From Bacteroidota bacterium (GTDB lineage Bacteria > Bacteroidota > Bacteroidia > Bacteroidales > VadinHA17), in the NCBI GenBank assembly GCA_015222065.1, contig JADFUQ010000082.1, positions 1 through 8,377 of the forward strand: a stretch of DNA of 8,377 nt, written 5' to 3'. A model generated the notes under the pieces. It was not told the DNA's origin. It did not search any database and saw only the letters and a program-made list of their open reading frames with translations. Shown here piece after piece: positions 1-5,365 of the stretch; within the stretch, counting starts at the first letter, position 1, and the number at the start of each line of letters is the position of its first letter. Made by a program: the position numbers and the translations under genes.

Positions 1-702
1 AACTGGAAGGATCCGAAAACTAAGAAAATATCCAAAGGTTATAAGGAATCCGGTTATTTCCCTGAAGCTTTTATTAATATCATTGCCCTTTTAGGATGGA
101 ACCCGGGAACAACTCAGGAAATTTTCTCCATGGATGAACTAATCCGGGCTTTTTCTCTTGAAAAGGTAGGTAAAGCAGGCGCCCGGTTCGATCCGGATAA
201 GGCAAAATGGTTTAACCATTATTACCTTCAGAAACAGGATCTCGGCGAGTTAGCTGTATCTTTTAGTAAAATATTGGTGGAGAAAGGGATAGATGCTGAA
301 AAAAATTATGTCAGGAAAGTAGTGGAGTTGATACGGGAACGGGCAAATTTTGTCTCCGGCTTCTGGGATCAGGGGCATTTCTTTTTCAAGCCTCCTGAAG
401 AATATGATCAGAAAGCTATAAAGAAAAACTGGAAAGAGAATACTCCCGGGATCATGAAGGAGTTAATACAGGTTTTATCAGATATTGAAATTTCTGAATT
501 TACAACTGGGAATACAGAAGAAAAGGTGAAGCAATGGATCAATGATAAAAAACTTGGTATGGGTAAAGTAATGAATCCTTTCAGGTTATCTGTTGTGGGG
601 GCCTTGAAGGGTCCGCATTTATTTGACATTATTGCCCTGATAGGGAGGGAGAAGACATTAGCCAGGATTGAAACAGGGCTGCAGAATATTAAAACTTCTT
701 AA
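1..702 (+). CDS. gltX: Glutamyl-tRNA synthetase, C-terminal part (5' end outside window)
   Basis: The reading frame is open from base 1 and encodes the last 233 residues of GluRS, the cytosolic class I enzyme that charges tRNA-Glu with glutamate. The fragment begins with NWKDPKTKKISKGYKESGYF, followed by FPEAFIN, ALLGWNPG and EIFSMDELI. In bacterial GluRS this stretch lies just after the KLSKR (KMSKS-type) loop, which is therefore just outside the window. The rest is the alpha-helical anticodon-binding domain, including the typical FDPDKAKWFN segment, and it ends in LIGREKTLARIE. The ATG at 130 is internal (FSMDEL is a family motif) and is not the true start. A separate glnS lies downstream on the other strand, so the host probably charges tRNA-Gln directly and this GluRS is likely discriminating; that last point is inference. 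Confidence 0.95.
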   Translation, partial: NWKDPKTKKISKGYKESGYFPEAFINIIALLGWNPGTTQEIFSMDELIRAFSLEKVGKAGARFDPDKAKWFNHYYLQKQDLGELAVSFSKILVEKGIDAEKNYVRKVVELIRERANFVSGFWDQGHFFFKPPEEYDQKAIKKNWKENTPGIMKELIQVLSDIEISEFTTGNTEEKVKQWINDKKLGMGKVMNPFRLSVVGALKGPHLFDIIALIGREKTLARIETGLQNIKTS

Positions 703-748
703 AAACTCATCAAACTATTCGCAATCGCCGGGTTAATTATTCATCAGC

Positions 749-793
749 AAAAAAAACCCGTCCAATCCAGGTTATTGGGGATCAAACGGGTTT
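749..793 (-). terminator. Intrinsic terminator of the small TPR-protein gene
   Basis: An 8-bp outer stem (AAACCCGT 754-761 with ACGGGTTT 786-793) encloses an inner 5-bp stem (CCAAT 762-766 with ATTGG 774-778), with a 7-nt bulge on one side. Read on the minus strand, the hairpin runs straight into eight T residues (A run 749-756 on the plus strand), the classic Rho-independent layout. It lies about 20 bases after the stop of the minus-strand gene at 814-1239. On the plus strand there is no T tract, so a role for gltX is possible but weaker. Confidence 0.8.
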
Positions 794-813
794 AATTGGC
801 AGTCGGAAAATTC

Positions 814-1239
814 TTAATTCTTAAGTTCAATATTTTTAATAAGTTCCAGGTAACTAAAAACTTGCTGGGGTGCATTTTTTTCAAATACATTGTCTTTATA
901 ATTTTTACTTGTATTCTTTGAGGCAATCGTTAAATATTCTTTTGAGGCATTAAAGTTATTGGTGTGATAATAGCAAACTCCAATGTAATAACATAAGTTT
1001 GAATTTGCAGGATCATTTTTCAGTAGTTTTTGAAAAATGGGTAAAGCCTCACCGAATTTATCATTATAGAAATTATAAGTTGCCAGAAAGTAGATTTTCT
1101 TGAGATCCTTTTTTGTGAATTCTACATGTTTAATGTTATTCTTTTTGTCAACATTAACAGATTCTGGCTTTTGTGCATTGGCATAATAGGATAAACTAAA
1201 GGCGAACGCGACGATCAGAATTTTTACTATTGTTTTCAT
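814..1239 (-). CDS. Small exported TPR protein, function unknown
   Basis: The product is 141 residues. Residues 1-22 look like a Sec signal peptide: MKTIVK, a hydrophobic core, then ANA|Q as a signal peptidase I site. About 115 residues would then be released to the periplasm. Two tetratricopeptide-like repeats follow, near residues 47-77 (FYNDKFGEALPIFQKLLKNDP) and 81-113 (YYIGVCYYHTNNFNASKEYL). The tail has an APQQVFSYL segment resembling the one after the TPRs in large Bacteroidota OmpA-family/PorE-like cell-envelope proteins. Here the protein stops at that point, with no PD40 or OmpA domain; the coding frame ends cleanly before a terminator, so it looks like a complete gene. The start is supported by AAAGGAG seven bases upstream. 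A scaffold role in envelope assembly is inference; the substrate or partner is unknown. Confidence 0.8.
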   Translation of the reverse strand: MKTIVKILIVAFAFSLSYYANAQKPESVNVDKKNNIKHVEFTKKDLKKIYFLATYNFYNDKFGEALPIFQKLLKNDPANSNLCYYIGVCYYHTNNFNASKEYLTIASKNTSKNYKDNVFEKNAPQQVFSYLELIKNIELKN

Positions 1240-1246
1240 TATGCAA

Positions 1247-1253
1247 CTCCTTT
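1247..1253 (-). promoter_or_regulatory. Shine-Dalgarno site of the TPR-protein gene
   Basis: On the minus strand AAAGGAG lies 7 nt before the ATG at 1239. This is a near-consensus site in a region where glnS and folB show none, and it fixes the start of the small exported protein. Confidence 0.7.
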
Positions 1254-1301
1254 CCTTTTCGTTTTACCCGATTATACGCAGTTACAGGTGTATTTGTTCG
1301 G

Positions 1302-1322
1302 TTTTACAACAATTTTGTAAAA
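1302..1322. promoter_or_regulatory. Perfect 8-bp palindrome upstream of the TPR-protein gene (possible operator)
   Basis: TTTTACAA (1302-1309) and TTGTAAAA (1315-1322) are exact inverted repeats separated by CAATT. The site lies 63 bases upstream of the start at 1239 and 80 bases after the glnS stop. On the minus strand a TATAAT hexamer (1271-1276) follows 25 bases further on, so the palindrome would sit just upstream of a -35 region. The stem is AT-rich and no T tract follows, which fits a protein-binding site better than a terminator. No regulator is identifiable here. Confidence 0.4.
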
Positions 1323-1401
1323 TGTTCTATGGCATATTACCCGTATTCCACGATGTGAAACCGTTTCGCCCGGATGTACTATTCTAAACCGAAGGTAATT
1401 T

Positions 1402-3096
1402 TTAGGTTAAGCTATATTGTATTTTTGCCCAACTATCACGGAGTGGTACGGTACGGTTAAAGACCAGGTGATCTTCTGTTGAGTCATAATCAACACAAAA
1501 ATAACCGATACGCTGGAACTGGAATTTATCCATTGGTTTGGATGTTTTAAGAGAGGGTTCAACCATGGTTTTTTCCAGTACTTTAAGTGAATCAGGATTC
1601 AGAAATTCCTTATAATCATCATCTTTCTGTCCTGCAGGATCAGGATGATTAAAAAGGCGGTCATACATTCTTACCTCTGCATTAATGGCATGTGGTGCAG
1701 AGACCCAGTGAAGAGTTCCTTTAACTTTCCTCTGGCTGCCACTGCCACTTTTTGTATCAGGATCGTAAGTGCAATACAATTCTGTGATCTCTCCGGTCTC
1801 CGGATCTTTTTTGAAATCCTCACATTTAATGATATAAGCACTTTTCAGACGAACTTCACGACCGGGACCAAGCCGGAAAAATTTTTTGGGAGGGTCTTCC
1901 ATAAAATCACTTTTTTCAATTAATATTTCCCTGGAGAAGGGGATAATACGGCTCCCCATGCTTTCATCCTCAGGATTATTTGTTGTTTCCAGATCTTCAG
2001 TTTTTCCTTCAGGGTAATTTGTAATTATTACCTTCAGCGGGTCGAGAACTGCCATTACCCTGGGAGCTTTTTTGTTCAGGTCGTCTTTCAGGGCATGTTC
2101 AAGCAGGGCTACATCTATCACATTGTCCCTTTTTGCTACTCCAATACGGTCGGCAAAATCACGTATAGATTCAGATGTATAACCACGTCGTTTCAGTCCT
2201 GAAATAGTTGGCATGCGCGGATCGTTCCAACCGGTTACATGTCCTTCATTAACCAGTTCAAGCAGTTTACGTTTACTCATGATCGTGTAACTGAGGTTCA
2301 ACCGTGCAAATTCTGTTTGCACAGGTCTGTAATCATTTTCAACTATCTGGTCAAGGAACCAGTCGTATAAAGGACGGTGAACCTCAAATTCCAGGGTGCA
2401 GAGTGAATGTGTGATTCCTTCAATAAAATCTGACTGCCCGTGCGCCCAGTCGTACATCGGGTAAATACACCATTTGTCGCCGGTACGATGATGTGGCTTT
2501 TTAAGTATTCTGTACATAAGCGGGTCGCGGAGATGCATATTGGGAGATGCCATATCAATTTTTGCACGCAGTACTTTAGATCCCTCTTCAAACTCACCGT
2601 TTTTCATGCGTTCGAACAGATCTAGATTTTCTTCAATGCTTCTGTTCCGGTACAGATTTTCCTGTCCAGGTTCGGTTGGTGTTCCTTTCTGATTTGCTAT
2701 CTCTGCAGCTGACTGATCATCCACATATGCTTTCCCCTTTTTTATTATTTTAATTGTCCATTCATATAGCCGGTCAAAATAATCAGAGGCATATCTGGGC
2801 TCACCTTCCCAGTTAAAGCCAAGCCATTCAATATCTTCCAGGATGGAGTTGATATATTCAATTTCCTCCTTGATAGGATTAGTATCGTCGAAACGGAGGT
2901 TGGTTTTTCCGTTATATTTTAATCCCAGCCCGAAATTCAGGCAAATTGATTTTGCATGACCTATGTGCAGATATCCGTTTGGCTCAGGAGGGAAACGTGT
3001 ATATACCTTTCCCTGGTTTTTATTGTTTCTGATATCTTCTTCAATCATACTTTCAATAAAGTTCAGTGGTGTTCGGGTTTCCTCTGATTTTTCCAT
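1402..3096 (-). CDS. glnS: Glutaminyl-tRNA synthetase
   Basis: This cytosolic class I synthetase attaches glutamine to tRNA-Gln. From the start chosen here it has 564 residues, close to the 554 of E. coli GlnRS. Family landmarks appear in order: FPPEPNGYLHIGHAKS with the HIGH signature, NLRFDDTNP, EDIEWLGF, LRAKIDMASP, WCIYPMYDWAHG, GITHSLCTLEF, and the KMSKS-type loop TIMSKRKL. These are followed by DDPRMPTISGL-like NDPRMPTISGLKRRGY and the two-barrel anticodon-binding region (MGSRIIPFS, VKGTLHWVSAPHA, FNRTVPLRDSWAKI). The frame extends to another ATG at 3174, adding 26 basic, poorly conserved-looking residues. I prefer 3096 because MEKSEETRTPLNFIE aligns with the usual N-terminus, but no clear ribosome site separates the two. 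No clear terminator follows the stop. Confidence 0.95.
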   Translation of the reverse strand: MEKSEETRTPLNFIESMIEEDIRNNKNQGKVYTRFPPEPNGYLHIGHAKSICLNFGLGLKYNGKTNLRFDDTNPIKEEIEYINSILEDIEWLGFNWEGEPRYASDYFDRLYEWTIKIIKKGKAYVDDQSAAEIANQKGTPTEPGQENLYRNRSIEENLDLFERMKNGEFEEGSKVLRAKIDMASPNMHLRDPLMYRILKKPHHRTGDKWCIYPMYDWAHGQSDFIEGITHSLCTLEFEVHRPLYDWFLDQIVENDYRPVQTEFARLNLSYTIMSKRKLLELVNEGHVTGWNDPRMPTISGLKRRGYTSESIRDFADRIGVAKRDNVIDVALLEHALKDDLNKKAPRVMAVLDPLKVIITNYPEGKTEDLETTNNPEDESMGSRIIPFSREILIEKSDFMEDPPKKFFRLGPGREVRLKSAYIIKCEDFKKDPETGEITELYCTYDPDTKSGSGSQRKVKGTLHWVSAPHAINAEVRMYDRLFNHPDPAGQKDDDYKEFLNPDSLKVLEKTMVEPSLKTSKPMDKFQFQRIGYFCVDYDSTEDHLVFNRTVPLRDSWAKIQYSLT

Positions 3097-3197
3097 GTTT
3101 CCCGTTTTTGATTTTGATTTTTCAACGCGTTCACCGAATGCGGGGTTGTATTTATATATGCATTGCCGGCTCATGTATAACTGTTTTTTTACAGGTA

Positions 3198-3205
3198 CAA
3201 AAATA
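3198..3205 (-). promoter_or_regulatory. Candidate glnS promoter (-7 element)
   Basis: On the minus strand TATTTTTG fits the Bacteroidota -7 consensus TAnnTTTG exactly. No good TTTG is seen at the -33 position (the region reads TTAACC), so this is a half-supported promoter. It would start transcription near 3191, leaving only about 17 nt before the ATG at 3174 but about 95 nt before the preferred ATG at 3096. Confidence 0.4.
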
Positions 3206-3282
3206 AGAGGAAATATCCGGTTTATTGGTTAATTAGTAAATGAAAAATAAAATCCTGTCCAATTTTGTCAGAAAATGGACCA

Positions 3283-3370
3283 TGGAAGAATGGAGGAATG
3301 GAATAATGGAAGAGTGGAATAGAGGGAAAAGATGGAAGAATAGAAGAGCGGAATAGAGGGAATAATGGAA
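3283..3370. repeat. Degenerate purine-rich repeat (TGGAAGAATGGA-like units)
   Basis: About 88 bases are almost wholly A/G with periodic T, built from variants of ATGGAAGAAT, GAATAATGGA and GAAGAGTGGAATAGAGGGA. A 22-base unit at 3307-3328 recurs at 3341-3362 with two differences (offset 34). GAATAATGGA occurs at 3301-3310 and 3360-3369; ATGGAAGAAT at 3282-3291 and 3332-3341. It lies between the outward-facing glnS and folB promoters. A 62-codon frame across it on the minus strand is low-complexity and is not treated as a gene. Confidence 0.75.
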
Positions 3371-3409
3371 TGTTTGAGCGAACTTGAGAGCGAAAACTGG
3401 CACAAATCA

Positions 3410-3440
3410 TTTGAAAAACAGATTTTCTTTCGCTAATTTG
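3410..3440 (+). promoter_or_regulatory. folB promoter, Bacteroidota type
   Basis: TTTG (3410-3413) is followed after 20 nt by TAATTTG (3434-3440). This matches the phylum's TTTG / TAnnTTTG pattern and spacing, with one base missing from the variable pair. Transcription would start near 3446, giving a leader of about 24 nt to the folB ATG. No Shine-Dalgarno motif is present in the leader. Confidence 0.6.
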
Positions 3441-3469
3441 CTTTTCAGAAGTAACTTAAAAATTATATT

Positions 3470-3841
3470 ATGAGTGTTATACAGATTGAAAACATGGAAT
3501 TTTATGCTTATCATGGGCATTTCAGGGAGGAGCAGATTGTCGGAAACAGGTTTTTAGTAGATCTTTGGATTGAAACGGATATGAGCAGACCGGCTGTAAC
3601 AGACAATCTTGAAGATGCTGTAAACTACCAGGTTGCATATAAGCTGATAAGGAAAGAGATGGAGAAGAAGTCGAATTTGCTCGAGCATATTGCAAAAAGA
3701 ATTCTGGATGCTCTTTTTGAGAGTTTGGTGGGGATTGAAAAGGTAAGGATAAAAATTTCAAAAATGAATCCCCCTGTTGGGGGGAAGGTAGATAGTGTAA
3801 GTGTATCGCTGGGGCGTACAAATAAGGGGGAATATTTTTAA
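3470..3841 (+). CDS. folB: Dihydroneopterin aldolase (folate synthesis)
   Basis: FolB cleaves 7,8-dihydroneopterin to 6-hydroxymethyl-7,8-dihydropterin and glycolaldehyde, a cytosolic step in folate synthesis. The 123-residue length is normal for the family, whose subunits form an octameric tunnel-fold ring. Conserved features are present: FYAYHGHFREEQIVGNRF near the N-terminus with Glu21, DAVNYQVAY with Tyr53, LLEHIAKRI with the pterin-anchoring Glu72, and KISKMNPPVGG with catalytic Lys98. These correspond to Glu22, Tyr54, Glu74 and Lys100 of the S. aureus enzyme, to my recollection. The ATG at 3470 sits 24 bases after the predicted transcription start and lacks a ribosome-binding motif. It is a single-gene unit; no other folate gene is in the window. 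Confidence 0.95.
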   Translation: MSVIQIENMEFYAYHGHFREEQIVGNRFLVDLWIETDMSRPAVTDNLEDAVNYQVAYKLIRKEMEKKSNLLEHIAKRILDALFESLVGIEKVRIKISKMNPPVGGKVDSVSVSLGRTNKGEYF

Positions 3842-3866
3842 GTTGATTATAGCAATTATTTAACCT

Positions 3867-3890
3867 AAGTTGCCAGTTTCTGGTAGCTGG
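3867..3890 (+). repeat. Degenerate heptanucleotide array, copy 1
   Basis: AAGTTGC, CAGTTTC, TGGTAGC and a partial TGG follow each other in perfect 7-base phase. G at position 3, T at position 4 and C at position 7 are constant. This is the same unit as TAGTAAC, a rotation of the cleaner array at 3953-3983, so both probably belong to one decayed repeat family in the folB/tRNA-Cys spacer. Confidence 0.45.
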
Positions 3891-3952
3891 AATGATTAAT
3901 TTTTGAATTAAACATAAAAAGATTTTATAAACAATTGGAATACAGCATATTA

Positions 3953-3983
3953 ACTAGTGACTAGTAACAAGCAACTAGTAACT
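3953..3983 (+). repeat. Heptanucleotide tandem repeat (ACTAGTA units)
   Basis: Four consecutive 7-mers, ACTAGTG, ACTAGTA, ACAAGCA and ACTAGTA, plus a partial ACT, fill the stretch with no gaps. Each unit contains or derives from the palindrome ACTAGT (3953-3958, 3960-3965, 3974-3979). It is non-coding and lies about 95 bases upstream of tRNA-Cys. Confidence 0.7.
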
Positions 3984-4029
3984 TAAATTATTTTATGCTT
4001 GAAATCAGAGGAAAACATATAAAATCATT

Positions 4030-4062
4030 ATTGGCATAACTGGATTAATTTACATAAATTTG
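4030..4062 (+). promoter_or_regulatory. tRNA-Cys promoter, Bacteroidota type
   Basis: ATTG (4030-4033) is followed after 21 nt by TAAATTTG (4055-4062), an exact match to TAnnTTTG. Transcription would begin near 4069, about 10 bases before the mature 5' end of the tRNA. Confidence 0.6.
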
Positions 4063-4078
4063 CAATCCATAAGAAAAA

Positions 4079-4149
4079 GGTCGCGTGACCGAGTGGCTAG
4101 GTGGCGGTCTGCAAAACCGTTGACGGCGGTTCGAATCCGCCCGCGACCT
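4079..4149 (+). tRNA. tRNA-Cys (anticodon GCA)
   Basis: The 71-base gene folds into a full cloverleaf. The acceptor stem is GGTCGCG (4079-4085) with CGCGACC (4142-4148), and the D stem is ACC/GGT. The anticodon stem GCGGT/ACCGT has loop CTGCAAA, with GCA at 4111-4113. The T stem GGCGG/CCGCC has loop TTCGAAT. The discriminator base is T (4149), as expected for cysteine tRNAs. The 3' CCA is not encoded. It lies at the point where base composition changes towards the AT-rich pan/coa operon. Confidence 0.97.
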
Positions 4150-4175
4150 CAACAAAATCCTCACCCACACATCTA

Positions 4176-4201
4176 ATCCGCAAGCTTGCTTGCAGGCGGA
4201 T
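4176..4201. terminator. GC-rich hairpin between tRNA-Cys and the converging pan/coa operon
   Basis: ATCCGC (4176-4181) pairs with GCGGAT (4196-4201). After a two-base mismatch on each side, GC (4184-4185) pairs with GC (4192-4193) around a TTGCTT loop. It lies between two units that converge, 27 bases after the tRNA and 29 bases after the panD stop. Neither side has a proper T run (plus strand continues ATATCATAAAAA), so it may be a structural repeat rather than a true terminator. Confidence 0.35.
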
Positions 4202-4229
4202 ATATCATAAAAAATCAGTATGAAGATCT

Positions 4230-4589
4230 TTATTTTGCATTATGATTTTTCTTTACTTTATTTTTTGAATCTACCACAATAATTTTAGGGCAGTGTTGAG
4301 AAGACTCAATTTCATCATATTCTGCAAAACTTGCTATTATAACTAAATCGCCTTTATATACTTTCCTTGCTGCAGCACCATTTAAACAAATCTCTCTTGC
4401 TGCACCATATATTACATAGGTTGAAAACCGTTCTCCATTTGTAACATTATAGATATCAACTTTTTCAAATTCTAACAGGTCAGCTTTTTTACAGAGTGAT
4501 TTATCAATTGATATAGAGCCCTTATAATTTAGATCAGCATCTGTTACAACAGCTCTATGAATTTTTGATTTCAAAAGTGTTCGTTTCAT
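4230..4589 (-). CDS. panD: Aspartate 1-decarboxylase proenzyme
   Basis: PanD makes beta-alanine from L-aspartate for pantothenate synthesis, using a self-generated pyruvoyl group rather than PLP. The 119-residue product is close to the usual 120-130. KSKIHRAVVTDADLNYKGSI carries the autocleavage site Gly24-Ser25, which yields a small beta chain and an alpha chain with N-terminal pyruvoyl. Lys9, Arg54 and Tyr58 (GERFSTYVI) and the LNGAAAR motif (69-75) are all present, so activity is expected. The C-terminal tail is lysine/asparagine-rich and unremarkable. It is the last gene of the operon; its ATG overlaps the coaX TGA in a 4-base ATGA, indicating translational coupling. No strong terminator follows. 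Confidence 0.95.
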   Translation of the reverse strand: MKRTLLKSKIHRAVVTDADLNYKGSISIDKSLCKKADLLEFEKVDIYNVTNGERFSTYVIYGAAREICLNGAAARKVYKGDLVIIASFAEYDEIESSQHCPKIIVVDSKNKVKKNHNAK

Positions 4590-5365
4590 ATATTGGTCTC
4601 ATTAATTTTGTATGCTTCGTTTAATCCTTTAAATACTAAGGTTGGTGATATAATATCGAATAAGTTTTCATTCCGGAACAATGAAGAAAATCCTCCGGTA
4701 CCTATAACTATAGGTTTGTCTCCCTGGAATGCCTCGACCGATATTTTTTTTGTTAACTCTTTAACTAATGCAATTTGACCATGGTATAGTCCTGCTTGAA
4801 TACTCTCTGTTGTTGTTTTCCCATATACATTCCTGGTTTTTTTTATCTCAACTCGTGGAAGCTTAGCAGTATGTTTATCAAGTGCTTCCATAGACATTCT
4901 TATACCCGGAAGAATAATTCCCCCTAAATATTCTTTATTTTTTGAAATAACACAAAAGGTAGTTGCTGTTCCAAAATCAACAACAATTAGATTATTATTG
5001 GGATACATACTTAGAGCAGCTATTGCATTTGCTATTCTATCAGCTCCTACTTCGTGCGGATTGTTATATTTAATTTTGAGTCCGGTTTTTACACCCGGTT
5101 GCAAGAAAAAAGGAGATATGTTAAAATATTTTATGCAGCCGTTTCTTATTGAGTGATCTTTATCGGGAACCACACTGCATATTGATATAGCATCTATATC
5201 TTTAATATCATAATTGTTTTCTCTGATAACACTTTTTAGAAATATACCAATTTCATCTGATGATAAATTCAGTTGTGAAGTCTTTCTGAATTGAAGTACC
5301 AATTCATCATTTTTATAAATTCCACCGTATATTTGAGTGTTCCCTACATCAAGACACAATAACAT
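4586..5365 (-). CDS. coaX: Type III pantothenate kinase
   Basis: CoaX phosphorylates pantothenate, the first committed step to CoA, and belongs to the actin/hexokinase-like ASKHA fold. Type III enzymes depend on a monovalent cation and are not inhibited by CoA, as known for the family. The 259 residues show the phosphate-binding LDVGNT (5-10), NPHEVGADR with the catalytic Asp109, VVDFGTATT (128-136, with Asp130 as the likely cation ligand), GGIILPGI (148-155), TESIQAG (186-192) and IGTGGFSSLF (221-230). The start abuts the coaBC stop as TAAATG. It is preceded by AAGGAGG five bases upstream, encoded inside the last codons of coaBC, which makes this start secure. Confidence 0.95.
   Translation of the reverse strand: MLLCLDVGNTQIYGGIYKNDELVLQFRKTSQLNLSSDEIGIFLKSVIRENNYDIKDIDAISICSVVPDKDHSIRNGCIKYFNISPFFLQPGVKTGLKIKYNNPHEVGADRIANAIAALSMYPNNNLIVVDFGTATTFCVISKNKEYLGGIILPGIRMSMEALDKHTAKLPRVEIKKTRNVYGKTTTESIQAGLYHGQIALVKELTKKISVEAFQGDKPIVIGTGGFSSLFRNENLFDIISPTLVFKGLNEAYKINETNI

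Noticed and set aside
130..702. A free-standing 190-residue protein starting at 130
   Set aside because: The same frame is open back to base 1 and encodes conserved GluRS sequence, so the ATG is internal.
1302..1322. Intrinsic terminator of glnS
   Set aside because: The stem is nearly all A/T and is not followed by a T run on the minus strand.
2343..2597. Antisense and alternate-frame open frames inside glnS, coaBC, panC, panB and folB
   Set aside because: All overlap strongly recognised genes and encode no recognisable motifs.
3222..3410. 62-codon open frame on the minus strand rich in Phe, Pro and Ser
   Set aside because: It is the complement of the purine-rich repeat, is low-complexity, has no ribosome site and overlaps the divergent promoters.
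3953..3983. A CRISPR array
   Set aside because: Units are 7 bases with no spacers and no cas genes nearby; this is a short tandem repeat.
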